Shown: piece after piece, positions 1 through 8,435 of the stretch
How positions within the stretch are numbered: position 1 is the first letter of the stretch
How the letters are laid out: each line of letters starts with the position of its first letter
Source: Limenecus sp048360435
GTDB lineage: Bacteria; Cyanobacteriota; Vampirovibrionia; Gastranaerophilales; Gastranaerophilaceae
Direction: 5' to 3'
Length of the DNA: 64,000 bases
Assembly: GCA_048360435.1 (NCBI GenBank)
Contig: DBGCOP010000009.1
Location: forward strand, 124,001-188,000
The notes under the pieces: model-generated
What the model was told of the DNA's origin: nothing
Database searches by the model: none
Seen by the model: the letters and a program-made list of their open reading frames with translations, nothing else
Translations under genes and position numbers: made by a program

Positions 1-790
1 ACCCCTCAGAGATGTTCAAAATCTTCTGGATAACAGAGGAATTGACATTCAAAAAGTTGGGATAAAAAATGTCGACGTACCTTTAATCATTCAAAGAAAA
101 GGTCAGGATAATCAGGTAGTATACGCAACAGCACAAATTTGTGCCTCTTTGGATTCAAACTTCAAAGGCACACATATGTCACGCTTTATGGAAATATTAA
201 ATGAATGGCGTGAAAAAGAACTGCTCGGAGTAGATATAAAAGGTTGTCTTGAAGCCATACAAAAAAAATTAGGCGCAAACAGCGCACAGGTAAAATTCGT
301 TTTCAAATATTTTATTGAAAAAGAAGCACCTGTATCAAAACAAAAATCGCTTATGGCTTATGATTGCACCTTTGAAGGCAAATTGGACAATGATAATGAT
401 TACAAATTTTTTCTTGGTGCAAAAGTTCCTGTAACAACGCTCTGCCCTTGTTCAAAAGAAATTTCTAACTATTCAGCACACAATCAAAGAGCAATTATCA
501 AAGTTTTGATAAGCTATGATGAAAATGAACATATATGGCTCGAAGATTTAATTGAAGACATAGAAAAAAAGGCCTCGTGTGAAGTTTACCCGCTCTTAAA
601 AAGAGAAGATGAAAAATTTGTAACAGAACATGCTTATGACAACCCCAAATTTGTTGAAGATGTTCTGAGAGACGTTGTTCTTATGTTCAGAAATGACGAA
701 AGAATAAACTATTACGAAGTAGATGTAGAATCATTGGAAAGTATACACAATCACAGCGCATGGGCATATCAACTGGAGTCAAAAAAATAA
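1..790 (+). CDS. folE2: GTP cyclohydrolase FolE2 (type IB), 5' truncated by window edge
   Basis: Converts GTP to 7,8-dihydroneopterin triphosphate, the entry step to folate and, with QueC encoded near 48 kb, to queuosine. The frame is open from base 2, so the start lies upstream of the window. The visible 262 residues begin with PLRDVQN, typical of the FolE2 N-terminus. The family metal-site segment CPCSKEIS and the following HNQR are intact, and the C-terminal EVDVESLESIHNHSA block matches the family. FolE2 is unrelated in sequence to FolE and can use metals other than zinc. The stop is one base before the next gene's ATG, so the two are probably cotranscribed. Confidence 0.93.
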   Translation, partial: PLRDVQNLLDNRGIDIQKVGIKNVDVPLIIQRKGQDNQVVYATAQICASLDSNFKGTHMSRFMEILNEWREKELLGVDIKGCLEAIQKKLGANSAQVKFVFKYFIEKEAPVSKQKSLMAYDCTFEGKLDNDNDYKFFLGAKVPVTTLCPCSKEISNYSAHNQRAIIKVLISYDENEHIWLEDLIEDIEKKASCEVYPLLKREDEKFVTEHAYDNPKFVEDVLRDVVLMFRNDERINYYEVDVESLESIHNHSAWAYQLESKK

Positions 791-791
791 A

Positions 792-2033
792 ATGAAAGAA
801 CTGTTTAATGAATATGTAAAAAGCATTGAAACATACATAATGTTCCGAATAAAACAACAAGCTGCAAAACTCGCACCGGAACTCGAAGCAAAAGGCAGGA
901 AACCGATTGCACTTGCTATGGGTGCACCTGTGGCAAAACCGCCTCAATTTGTCTATGATGAACTTGCAAAAGCACTTCAAGAACCTCAAATTCATACATA
1001 TTCTACACCAAAAGGAGAAACATATTATCTTGAAGCTATTGCAAAAAGGATGAAGAACCGCTTTGGTGTTGAACTCAATCCTTCAACGGAAATATTCTCA
1101 CTAATTGGATCAAAAGAAGGCATTGCAAACTTTATCAGAGCACTCATAAACCCGACAACAGTGGAAAAAGATAAAGATATTATTCTTGTCCCGGATCCCG
1201 GATATGCTTCATACACACAAATGATAAAAACCAACGGTGGAATAAGCTACCCTGTTTCTTTAAATAAAGAAAACAGTTACATGCCGGATATGTACAAAGT
1301 ATGGGAAGAAATGAAGCAAAAAGGCTTTGATGAAAAGAAAGTTAAAGCATTAATGATAAATTACCCGTCAAATCCCCTTGGTGCAACATGCACAAAAGAA
1401 TACTTAAAACATGTTGTTGATTTTTGCAAACAAAAACAAATATGGTTGATAAGCGATGCTGCATATTGTGATTTATATTTTGATGAAGAACACAAACCGC
1501 ATAGCATTTTGGAAATAGAAGGTGCGAAAGACGTAGCTGTCGAATTTTTCAGTTTTTCTAAACCATACTCAATGACGGGCTGGAGACTTGGTTGGATATG
1601 CGGAAACGCTGATGCAGTAGGAGCATTCGGAAAATTAAAATCAACAATAGACACAGGTCTTTTTAAAGCACTTCAAAAAGCAGCCTCAATGGTTATTAAC
1701 TCGAAAGAGGGCGATGAATATATAAAAGAAGCAAACAAAAACTTTAAAAGAAAACAGTCTATTGTTATTAACGGATTCAAAGAACTCGGTTGGAATATAC
1801 AGGATTCTGATATTCCGAATGCAACTTTCTATATCTGGCTTCCCATACCGCCAAAATACAAGACATCAAAAGAATTTACAGATGACCTGCTTGAAAAATC
1901 AGGAATAGTTGTTGTACCAGGAAATGGTTTTGGTGAAAACGGAGAAGGCTTTTTCAGAATATCTGCCGTAGCAACAGATGAACAGCTCCGGGAAGTAATT
2001 GACAGAATGAAAGAAGACGGCTTCAGGTTTTAA
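792..2033 (+). CDS. PLP-dependent class I/II aminotransferase, LL-diaminopimelate aminotransferase-like
   Basis: Fold type I aminotransferase of 413 residues, the usual length for LL-diaminopimelate aminotransferase (DapL, about 410). The PLP lysine is K257 in SFSKPYSMTGWRLGW. The substrate loop YPSNPLGA and the arginine of FFRISAV near the C-terminus are present. DapL would convert tetrahydrodipicolinate straight to LL-DAP for lysine and peptidoglycan, a route used by cyanobacteria and plants, and lysC lies in this window. The neighbours folE2 (1-base gap) and hisH (2-base gap) do not fix the substrate. An aspartate or aromatic aminotransferase of the same fold is the alternative. Confidence 0.7.
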   Translation: MKELFNEYVKSIETYIMFRIKQQAAKLAPELEAKGRKPIALAMGAPVAKPPQFVYDELAKALQEPQIHTYSTPKGETYYLEAIAKRMKNRFGVELNPSTEIFSLIGSKEGIANFIRALINPTTVEKDKDIILVPDPGYASYTQMIKTNGGISYPVSLNKENSYMPDMYKVWEEMKQKGFDEKKVKALMINYPSNPLGATCTKEYLKHVVDFCKQKQIWLISDAAYCDLYFDEEHKPHSILEIEGAKDVAVEFFSFSKPYSMTGWRLGWICGNADAVGAFGKLKSTIDTGLFKALQKAASMVINSKEGDEYIKEANKNFKRKQSIVINGFKELGWNIQDSDIPNATFYIWLPIPPKYKTSKEFTDDLLEKSGIVVVPGNGFGENGEGFFRISAVATDEQLREVIDRMKEDGFRF

Positions 2034-2035
2034 TC

Positions 2036-2629
2036 ATGAGCAAAACGGTTATAGTAAATTACAATTCAGGCAATCTTAAAAGCATATCTAATATGCTTAA
2101 CTATCTGGGTGAAGATTTTTCAATCTCGTCAAATGCTAAGGATATAAAAAATGCCAAACGCATAATTTTCCCAGGTCAAGGGCATTTCAAACAAGCAATT
2201 GAAAATCTTGATAAACAAAATCTCATAGAACCGATTAAATCTGTAATATCAGAAGGAAAACCTTTTCTCGGAATTTGTCTCGGGCTGCAAATTCTTTTTG
2301 AAAAAAGCGAAGAAGCACCCGGATTTGAGGGATTATCCATTTTAAATGGAGAAGTTAGAAAATTCACAAAAGGTAAAGTCCCACAAATAGGTTGGAACAA
2401 AATAAAAACAACTCATAATAATGATTTTTTAGAAGAAGACTTTTTTTATTTTGTGAACTCTTTCTATGTAGTGCCTAAAGATAACAGAATAATTTCTTCA
2501 ACTACAAATTATCAAATAGATTTTTGTTCATCGATACAAAACGAAAATATTACAGCTGTTCAATTTCATCCTGAAAAAAGTTCTGAAGCAGGCATGAAAT
2601 TCTTCAAGTTATGGATTAGTAAAACCTAA
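2036..2629 (+). CDS. hisH: Imidazole glycerol phosphate synthase, glutaminase subunit HisH
   Basis: Class I glutamine amidotransferase that feeds ammonia to HisF in histidine synthesis. The sequence shows the N-terminal VIVNYNSGNLKS, the nucleophile elbow GICLGLQ with C81, and the His-Glu pair in AVQFHPEKS (H178, E180), so the triad is complete. The 197-residue length is normal. No hisF is adjacent, so the partner is encoded elsewhere. The 3' end overlaps a small minus-strand ORF by 21 bases. Confidence 0.92.
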   Translation: MSKTVIVNYNSGNLKSISNMLNYLGEDFSISSNAKDIKNAKRIIFPGQGHFKQAIENLDKQNLIEPIKSVISEGKPFLGICLGLQILFEKSEEAPGFEGLSILNGEVRKFTKGKVPQIGWNKIKTTHNNDFLEEDFFYFVNSFYVVPKDNRIISSTTNYQIDFCSSIQNENITAVQFHPEKSSEAGMKFFKLWISKT

Positions 2630-2779
2630 ACGTCTTGTTTCAACAAAGTCCATGAGTGTATTAAGACTGTTTTTCACAGAATAATAATTCTTTATTTGGG
2701 AAGCCTTTATTTTTAAATCAAATAAGGTCAAATCCGAATCTAAAATATATCTTAATATGTTGCTGTTTTCATTTTTCAT
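2609..2779 (-). CDS. Small hypothetical protein (56 aa)
   Basis: Reading the minus strand, an ATG at 2779 opens a 56-codon frame starting MKNENSNILRYILDSDL and ending ETRRLGFTNP. A purine-rich stretch (GAAGAAGAG) lies about 6 bases upstream as a plausible ribosome site. The composition looks protein-like and helical (ILRYILD, LFDLKIKASQIKNYY). It is convergent with hisH and overlaps its last 21 bases. I recognise no family. It is the only coding candidate in the 298 bases between hisH and the next gene; a chance ORF is possible. Confidence 0.35.
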   Translation of the reverse strand: MKNENSNILRYILDSDLTLFDLKIKASQIKNYYSVKNSLNTLMDFVETRRLGFTNP

Positions 2780-2927
2780 AATAACTCTTCTTCGTTTAAA
2801 ACTAAAACCTTGTATATTTATAAAAACAATTTAATGATCAAAAATTTAAAATCAAATAATTTTGTAATATTTGTTAACAAATAAATAACGAAAAGCAAAG
2901 AGAAAATTTCAGCGGTTTTACACAAAT

Positions 2928-3593
2928 ATGCATACTAATAACACAATATATATAGCTAACAAACCGTCTTTTGGAAGTATTAAACAAGAAAAAATAATTG
3001 CAGAAAAACTTTTAAAAAAGTGCAGAAATACAATCAAAGATGCAAGATCAAATACGTTTATCAAAACAAAGATTTACCAGCATGAAAATGACAAAAAATA
3101 TCAGAAAATCATAGAGGAATTAATCGTACTCTCTGAAATATACCGGCAGCAAGTAGTTGAATCAAGGCAATTTATAAAAGTAAACAGTCCGTACAAAACT
3201 TTTGATGATATGGTTCAAAAAATAAAAACAGCAATACAAAAATTTAGAGCAGGAAATTGTGGTGAAATAAATTATATTTTTCAAAGCGAATTTTTAAAGC
3301 ACAATATTAATGCACACGCTGTTATGTTTACTACTTATTCACAGGAAACATTAAAGAAAATCCCCAGTAAGGATCATACATTTTTGGTTTTCAATCTTAA
3401 ACCGGATGCAAAACTAAATGCACCGGCAACCTGGGGAAGCAGAGCCATTATAGCAGATGCCTGGAGTAATATTGTGATGAAAGCAGATGATGCTTTAAAT
3501 TATTACAAACAAATTTTTAAATTTAATGAAAAAGAAGAAATAAGAATTCTGGCAAGCGCAGATAAAATCAACTTAAAAGACGGAATCAGATAA
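2928..3593 (+). CDS. Putative papain-like cysteine peptidase or amidase, no signal peptide
   Basis: Protein of 221 residues with a helical N-terminal half (to about residue 90) and a C-terminal half carrying, in order, AGNCGEINY (C111), KDHTFLVFNL (H150) and IADAWSNIV (D177). This Cys-His-Asp order and spacing is the papain/transglutaminase-like arrangement seen in secreted bacterial proteases and glutamine deamidases. There is no Sec signal or membrane segment. The N-terminus contains PSFGS. The gene stands alone with upstream AT-rich sequence and no clear partner. The fold call is from motif order only. Substrate and activity are unknown. Confidence 0.5.
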   Translation: MHTNNTIYIANKPSFGSIKQEKIIAEKLLKKCRNTIKDARSNTFIKTKIYQHENDKKYQKIIEELIVLSEIYRQQVVESRQFIKVNSPYKTFDDMVQKIKTAIQKFRAGNCGEINYIFQSEFLKHNINAHAVMFTTYSQETLKKIPSKDHTFLVFNLKPDAKLNAPATWGSRAIIADAWSNIVMKADDALNYYKQIFKFNEKEEIRILASADKINLKDGIR

Positions 3594-3629
3594 TTTGTTA
3601 AATATGCAACGTTGATTTATAATCTTGCT

Positions 3630-4334
3630 ATGAAAAAGATAATACTACTATTATTAATAACTGTTATATTTTCTATGCCTTGTTCTGCACAAAGCACAGA
3701 AAATACAAAACCGCCGACAACTAAAGAAGCTGCGCCTAAGCCTGCACAGATAAAAGAAAAACTAAAGGAAAAAGAACCTGAAAATCCAAAGACAACAGAT
3801 ACTACAAACAAAGTGTCCTCAGCAACAATAAACGAATATAGAGAACAGGCAAAATTTTTATACAACTCCAATCAGCTTAATGAGAGTATGGAGCTTTTTC
3901 TAAAAATCCCGGAAACAGAGCGCAACTCTGATGACTGGCTTTTTCTTGCGAACATATCACAGGATAAAGGTAAGATTGTAGATTCTGTTTTTTATTTAAA
4001 GAAAGCAATATCTGAGGATGAAAAAAATTATAAGGCACATTACAACCTTGGAAATATTTATTATTCAGACGGAAAAATTAATATGGCTCTGGATGAATAT
4101 AAAAAAACACTAAAAATCAAAAAAGATTTTTCCTACGCCTATTACAACAAGGGGTGTTGTTATTTAAAAAAGAAAAGCTGGTTTAATGCCAAATATGAGT
4201 TTGGTTTAGCGATAAAATACAATCCGGAAGAACCATCATTTTATTATAACTTAGCATATACATATAAAATGATGAAAAAGCCTAAAAAAGCACAGGAATC
4301 ACTGGATTTGTATGAAAAATTAATGTCTCAATAG
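3630..4334 (+). CDS. Secreted TPR-repeat protein
   Basis: The ATG at 3630 is preferred over the TTG six codons upstream because it places a clean Sec signal (MKKIILLLLITVIF, with SAQS as likely cleavage region) at the start. A Lys/Glu/Pro/Thr-rich linker follows to about residue 60, then at least four tetratricopeptide repeats to the end (AHYNLGNIYYSDGKINMALDEY, FSYAYYNKGCCYLKKKSWFNAK and similar, each cited only in part here). A periplasmic or membrane-tethered scaffold role is likely. A Cys in MPCSA does not fit a good lipobox. Partners are unknown. Confidence 0.7.
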   Translation: MKKIILLLLITVIFSMPCSAQSTENTKPPTTKEAAPKPAQIKEKLKEKEPENPKTTDTTNKVSSATINEYREQAKFLYNSNQLNESMELFLKIPETERNSDDWLFLANISQDKGKIVDSVFYLKKAISEDEKNYKAHYNLGNIYYSDGKINMALDEYKKTLKIKKDFSYAYYNKGCCYLKKKSWFNAKYEFGLAIKYNPEEPSFYYNLAYTYKMMKKPKKAQESLDLYEKLMSQ

Positions 4335-4347
4335 AGAAAATTAGACA

Positions 4348-4459
4348 GTCGGGTAATATACTGAAAAAGTTCAACGGGTAACATAAAATTAACATTTAAT
4401 TACCCAGACACGATCCAGCTATTACCCGACAAGAATACCTTGTTCGGGTTTCTTTTTTT
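4348..4459 (+). promoter_or_regulatory. Candidate attenuator or structured RNA between the TPR gene and rplU
   Basis: Five arms of one sequence family lie in 110 bases. GTCGGGTAAT (4348-4357) is the exact complement of ATTACCCGAC (4421-4430). Inside it, GGGTAA (4376-4381) complements TTACCC (4400-4405). The 4421 arm is also the 5' side of a terminator hairpin that ends in a T run. The outer pairing and the terminator are mutually exclusive, as in transcription attenuators. It matches no riboswitch class I can name. It could equally be a small RNA or 3' UTR with alternative folds. Confidence 0.45.
4424..4459 (+). terminator. Intrinsic terminator upstream of rplU
   Basis: CCCGACAAG and CTTGTTCGGG pair with one bulged base around a 5-base loop, followed by TTTCTTTTTTT. 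It ends transcription from the TPR gene, or acts conditionally as part of the overlapping candidate attenuator. Confidence 0.75.
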
Positions 4460-4482
4460 ATAACAAAGCTTTACGTACTCTG

Positions 4483-4511
4483 TTGACAGTATATTATGTG
4501 CTTGTTAAACT
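4483..4511 (+). promoter_or_regulatory. Sigma70-type promoter for rplU-rpmA
   Basis: Perfect -35 TTGACA (4483-4488), 17-base spacer and -10 TAAACT (4506-4511). It lies downstream of the terminator, so rplU-rpmA can be transcribed independently of the TPR gene. Confidence 0.6.
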
Positions 4512-4537
4512 TAACTATACGAATGTTAGATAGGTAA

Positions 4538-4571
4538 GCTGTCAATAAATATCATTAAAAATGATTACAGC
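4538..4571 (+). promoter_or_regulatory. Hairpin in the rplU 5' leader
   Basis: GCTGT (4538-4542) pairs with ACAGC (4567-4571), with an inner ATCATT/AATGAT stem around AAA. A CCCCTC segment just after it faces the GAAAGG ribosome site of rplU. Ribosomal protein leaders often autoregulate. That role is inference; only the dyads are seen. Confidence 0.35.
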
Positions 4572-4594
4572 CCCTCAAATGAAAGGATATACAA

Positions 4595-4951
4595 ATGTAC
4601 GCAATAGTTGAAACAGGCGGAAAACAGTACAAGCTTGAAGAAGGTCGCTACGTTGATATTGAACTGGTAGACGGCGAAGAAAATGACAAAGTTGTTTTTG
4701 ACAAAGTTGTTATGTTAGTTAATGGTGCCAAATCAAAAGTTGGTGCTCCTTATGTAGAAAAAGCTTCTGTTGAAGGCAAAATCGTTAAACATGACAAAGA
4801 TAAAAAAGTTATTGTATTCAAACAAAGAGCTAAAAAGGGTTACAGAAAAAAACAAGGTCACAGACAGTTTTTCACAAGAGTAATGATTACAAAAATCAGA
4901 ACTACTGCTGCAAAAGCTAAAGCTGCCGAAACTGAAACACCGGCAGAATAA
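4595..4951 (+). CDS. rplU: 50S ribosomal protein L21
   Basis: Large-subunit protein that contacts 23S rRNA and L20. It begins MYAIVETGGKQYKLEEG, the standard L21 start, and contains the KKGYRKKQGHRQFFT segment of the family. The 118 residues include a short Ala/Lys/Glu tail. GAAAGG lies 9 bases before the ATG. It forms the usual rplU-rpmA pair with the next gene. Confidence 0.97.
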   Translation: MYAIVETGGKQYKLEEGRYVDIELVDGEENDKVVFDKVVMLVNGAKSKVGAPYVEKASVEGKIVKHDKDKKVIVFKQRAKKGYRKKQGHRQFFTRVMITKIRTTAAKAKAAETETPAE

Positions 4952-4996
4952 ACCTCAAAAATCATATTAGACAATTAATTACAAGGAGATAATAAA

Positions 4997-5251
4997 ATGG
5001 CACATAAGAAGGGCGTAGGCTCATCCAAAAACGGTCGTGACAGCGAAAGTAAGCGATTAGGCGTTAAAAAATTCGGCGGAGAAGTTGTTAAGGCCGGAAA
5101 TATCATTGTACGTCAAAGAGGAACAAAAATTCATCCAGGCAACAATGTTGGCATTGGTAAAGATGACACATTATTTGCTTTAATCGAAGGTAAAGTTGTT
5201 TTTGAACCACATAGACGTGACAGAAAACAGGTAAGCGTTTACACTGTCTAA
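4997..5251 (+). CDS. rpmA: 50S ribosomal protein L27
   Basis: Large-subunit protein whose N-terminus reaches the peptidyl transferase centre. It starts MAHKKGVGSSKNGRDSESK directly, the type without a cleaved N-terminal extension (as in E. coli, unlike Firmicutes). The signature GNIIVRQRGTKIHPG is present and the length of 84 is normal. A good AAGGAG ribosome site precedes it. A strong terminator follows. Confidence 0.97.
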   Translation: MAHKKGVGSSKNGRDSESKRLGVKKFGGEVVKAGNIIVRQRGTKIHPGNNVGIGKDDTLFALIEGKVVFEPHRRDRKQVSVYTV

Positions 5252-5270
5252 TAAAAATTATAACAAATAA

Positions 5271-5301
5271 AAAAGACGGGCTGAAAACAGTCCGTCTTTT
5301 T
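5271..5301 (+). terminator. Terminator of rplU-rpmA
   Basis: AAAAGACGGGCTG and CAGTCCGTCTTTT pair around AAAA with one G-T wobble, followed by T residues. The A-rich 5' side makes it potentially bidirectional. Confidence 0.85.
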
Positions 5302-5406
5302 ATTTGTAAATATACTCAAATTATTTTGTATAAAGCACATGTTTAATATATACTTAAAAAGAACACAGTAAAAGTGCAAAAGTAGAAAAAGAAAAAGGAA
5401 AAAAAC

Positions 5407-7536
5407 ATGGTAGATGTTAAAAAAATTGAAATTCCTGTCGGTGACAAAGTAGTTACCATTGAAACAGGAAAGTATGCCAAATCAGCGAGCGGTTCGGTAG
5501 TTGTGCGCTGCGGCGACACAATGTTATTGGTTCATGCGGTAGTAAGTCCTGAACCGAGAGTAGGGATTGATTTTTTCCCTTTATTAATTGATTACGAGGA
5601 AAGAATGTCGGCTGTGGGAAGAATCCCGGGCGGTTATAACAGGAGCGAAGGCAAAGCTTCTGATAAAGCAATCTTAATTTCAAGATTAATCGACAGACCA
5701 ATCAGACCTTTATTCCCAAAAGGTTACAGAAACGATGTACAAATCGTTTCACAATTAATAAGTTTAGATCATGAATGTCAGCCTGATACTTTAGCAATGT
5801 TAGGCTCATCAGCAGCATTAATGTTAACCGAAGCACCTTTCGAAGGCCCTATCGGTGCAGTAAGAGTAGGAAGAATTGACGGTCAATTCATTGCAAACCC
5901 ATCATATGCTGATGCGGCAAAGTCTGACATAGATATTGTTGTTGCCGGTACTCATGATTCTGTAATCATGGTTGAAGCAGGTGCCAAATTTGTGACAGAA
6001 GATGATATTATGAACGCTGTTGAATTTGCACAAAAAGAAATTGCAAGACAGTGTGAATATCAGGTTCAATTTGCCAAAGAATGCGGAATTGAAAAACCGG
6101 AATTCGTAAATCCGTACGACACGACTTTCATTGCAAAAATAATCAATGACATAGCATATGATAAAGTTACAGAAGCATACCACGACTTTGACAGAGAAGG
6201 CAGAAAAGCCAAACTTGATGAAGCAAAGAAAATGGTAAAAGCAGAATTTGACTCATACGGTGACGATCATGAAGCTAAAATAATGATGGCAGAAACAGGA
6301 ATTGACTTTGTAGCAGAAGAATTCAAGGCTCTTGAAAAGAAAATCATGAGAAAAATGATAAAAGAAGAAAGAGTCAGAGCAGATGGCAGAAAATTTAACG
6401 AAGTTCGTCCTATCTGGTGTGAAGTAGGTGTTGTACCAAGAGCACACGGTTCAGCAGTATTCACAAGAGGTCAAACTCAAATTCTTTCTGTTGCCACACT
6501 TGCCGGCCCGGGTATGGCTCAAGAACTTGATGGTGTTGATCCTGAGACCAAAAGAACATTTATGCACAAATATATATTCCCGGGATTCTCAGTTGGTGAA
6601 GTTAAGCCTTTAAGAGGACCGGGAAGACGTGAAGTTGGTCATGGACATTTGGCTGAAAGAGCTAACGTTCCTGCATTACCTTCACAAGATGAATTCGGTT
6701 ATACAATCAGAGTGACATCAGATGTATTAGAATCAAACGGTTCTACTTCAATGGGTTCTACTTGTGCAACATCAATGGCTTTGATGAATGCAGGCGTTCC
6801 TGTAAAATGTATGATTGGCGGTGTTGCAATGGGTCTTATCAAAGAGCCTGATGAAGATATCGTTTTAACTGACATTCAAGGTATTGAAGACTTCTTAGGA
6901 GATATGGACTTCAAAGTTACAGGTAACGATAATGGCATCACAGCTCTTCAAATGGACATGAAAGCAAAAGGCATTTCTAACGAAACTTTAAGAAGAGCAT
7001 TAGAACAAGCTAAAGAAGGAAGATTACACATCTTAGGCAAAATGAGAGAGGTAATCACTGAACCTGCTAAGGAAATGTCACCATACGCACCAAGAATCCA
7101 TACTATGAAGATTGCGAACGAAGACATCGGAGCTGTAATCGGACCCGGCGGTAAAAATATCAGACACATTATCGAATGTTCAGGTGCAGAAATCGATATT
7201 CAAGATGACGGTACAGTTACCATAACCAGCAATGATAAAGAAGGCACGGATATTGCTATCAGAATGATAGATGCAATTACATTTAAGCCTGAAGTTGGCA
7301 TGGTAAGAAAAGGTAAAGTTGTAAGAATCATTCCTATTGGTGCATTTGTAGAACTTGCACCGGGTAAAGACGGTATGGTTCACATTTCTCAAGTTTGCAA
7401 CGAAAGAATTGAATCTATCGAAGGACACTTGAATGTTGGTGATGAAGTTATTGTCAAAGTTATCAAAATTGATGACAAAGGCAGAGTCAACCTTACTGTA
7501 AAAGGGGTAACTGACGAAGAAAAAGCTTCAGTTTAG
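5407..7536 (+). CDS. pnp: Polyribonucleotide nucleotidyltransferase (PNPase)
   Basis: Phosphorolytic 3'-5' exoribonuclease. The 709 residues cover two RNase PH-like domains (about 10-230 and 310-540, the second with TRGQTQILSVATL and SNGSTSMGSTCATSM), a KH domain with IGPGGKNIRHII near 578-590, and an S1 domain (GKVVRIIPIGAFVELAPG) near the C-terminus. All domains are complete. AAAGGA lies upstream of the ATG. The gene is monocistronic, ending in its own terminator. No rpsO precedes it, although rpsO-pnp linkage is common in other bacteria. Confidence 0.97.
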   Translation: MVDVKKIEIPVGDKVVTIETGKYAKSASGSVVVRCGDTMLLVHAVVSPEPRVGIDFFPLLIDYEERMSAVGRIPGGYNRSEGKASDKAILISRLIDRPIRPLFPKGYRNDVQIVSQLISLDHECQPDTLAMLGSSAALMLTEAPFEGPIGAVRVGRIDGQFIANPSYADAAKSDIDIVVAGTHDSVIMVEAGAKFVTEDDIMNAVEFAQKEIARQCEYQVQFAKECGIEKPEFVNPYDTTFIAKIINDIAYDKVTEAYHDFDREGRKAKLDEAKKMVKAEFDSYGDDHEAKIMMAETGIDFVAEEFKALEKKIMRKMIKEERVRADGRKFNEVRPIWCEVGVVPRAHGSAVFTRGQTQILSVATLAGPGMAQELDGVDPETKRTFMHKYIFPGFSVGEVKPLRGPGRREVGHGHLAERANVPALPSQDEFGYTIRVTSDVLESNGSTSMGSTCATSMALMNAGVPVKCMIGGVAMGLIKEPDEDIVLTDIQGIEDFLGDMDFKVTGNDNGITALQMDMKAKGISNETLRRALEQAKEGRLHILGKMREVITEPAKEMSPYAPRIHTMKIANEDIGAVIGPGGKNIRHIIECSGAEIDIQDDGTVTITSNDKEGTDIAIRMIDAITFKPEVGMVRKGKVVRIIPIGAFVELAPGKDGMVHISQVCNERIESIEGHLNVGDEVIVKVIKIDDKGRVNLTVKGVTDEEKASV

Positions 7537-7549
7537 TTTTTATTGAGGA

Positions 7550-7581
7550 AACAGGGGTTCAATAAGAATCCCTGTTTTTTT
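7550..7581 (+). terminator. Terminator of pnp
   Basis: AACAGGGGTT (7550-7559) and AATCCCTGTT (7567-7576) form a 10-pair stem with one wobble, followed by a T run that ends just before the next gene. Confidence 0.85.
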
Positions 7582-7592
7582 ATGAGGGAAAA

Positions 7593-8372
7593 ATGTATAA
7601 AAGTATAAAAGTTTTCATTTATTTAATCTTTTTGATTTTTATTATCTTGATGATTACACTTTTTAGTGTTCAAAAAAGTGCAATTGATAACAAAAAAGAA
7701 AAAGAACTAATCGACAAACAGATTGAAGCACAACAAAAAATTATGGAAGAACGATATAAAGCTAACTCTCTCAAAAATCAAGAGCAACCTGAACGATATC
7801 AACAAAACAGAGATTTTCAAAGTTACATTGATAAAGATACAGACATATACACTTCAAACAACAAATCCAAAACATCAGAATCAATACAACAGAATATCAG
7901 CTCATCAAATGTTTCTATGAATCAACCGGAAATTGTTAATACCGAAAAAAAACCAAAAGTAAAATATCGTTTTTCCGACACAAATATTAAAAGCACATAT
8001 AACATAGTTACAGATTTCGAATTAGAAGGCAGTAATTTTGCCATTGTCTCAAAAAAAGCTGAATACCAATCTCAGTATTCAAAATCGGTAAACAAAAAAT
8101 ATTACATATATAAATATAAGGATAACAGTTTATATGAAGCTGCTTACATAATTGACATGGCTATACCGAAAGATGCTAACGGAACAGGCGAAGCAAACTT
8201 GTTTACAATTAGCATTGACGAAAGCGGAACTGTTGAAATAAAGATGAATATGCTCAACAACACTACTCGAAAATACAGCAAACAGGTGTTATTGTCTGCA
8301 CCTTACAACAAAAATAAAGCACTTCAAATCGAAGAAATGAGAAAAGATGAAACAAATACCAATGTGAAATAA
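7593..8372 (+). CDS. Membrane-anchored hypothetical protein
   Basis: 259 residues. An N-terminal hydrophobic segment (about residues 7-27, IYLIFLIFIILMITLF) acts as an uncleaved anchor. It is followed by a charged, probably coiled stretch (about 35-60, rich in K, E and Q), a Ser/Asn/Thr-rich linker to about 130, and a C-terminal region of alternating polar and hydrophobic residues (YNIVTDFELEGSNFAIVS, AAYIIDMAIP) that looks like a beta-rich domain. I recognise no family. It sits between the pnp terminator and pyrH with a 63-base gap to the latter. Confidence 0.6.
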   Translation: MYKSIKVFIYLIFLIFIILMITLFSVQKSAIDNKKEKELIDKQIEAQQKIMEERYKANSLKNQEQPERYQQNRDFQSYIDKDTDIYTSNNKSKTSESIQQNISSSNVSMNQPEIVNTEKKPKVKYRFSDTNIKSTYNIVTDFELEGSNFAIVSKKAEYQSQYSKSVNKKYYIYKYKDNSLYEAAYIIDMAIPKDANGTGEANLFTISIDESGTVEIKMNMLNNTTRKYSKQVLLSAPYNKNKALQIEEMRKDETNTNVK

Positions 8373-8435
8373 TATTACAAATAAAACTATTTTTTGGTAT
8401 AATTTTTTGTATATAAATTTTAGATAGGTAAAGCA

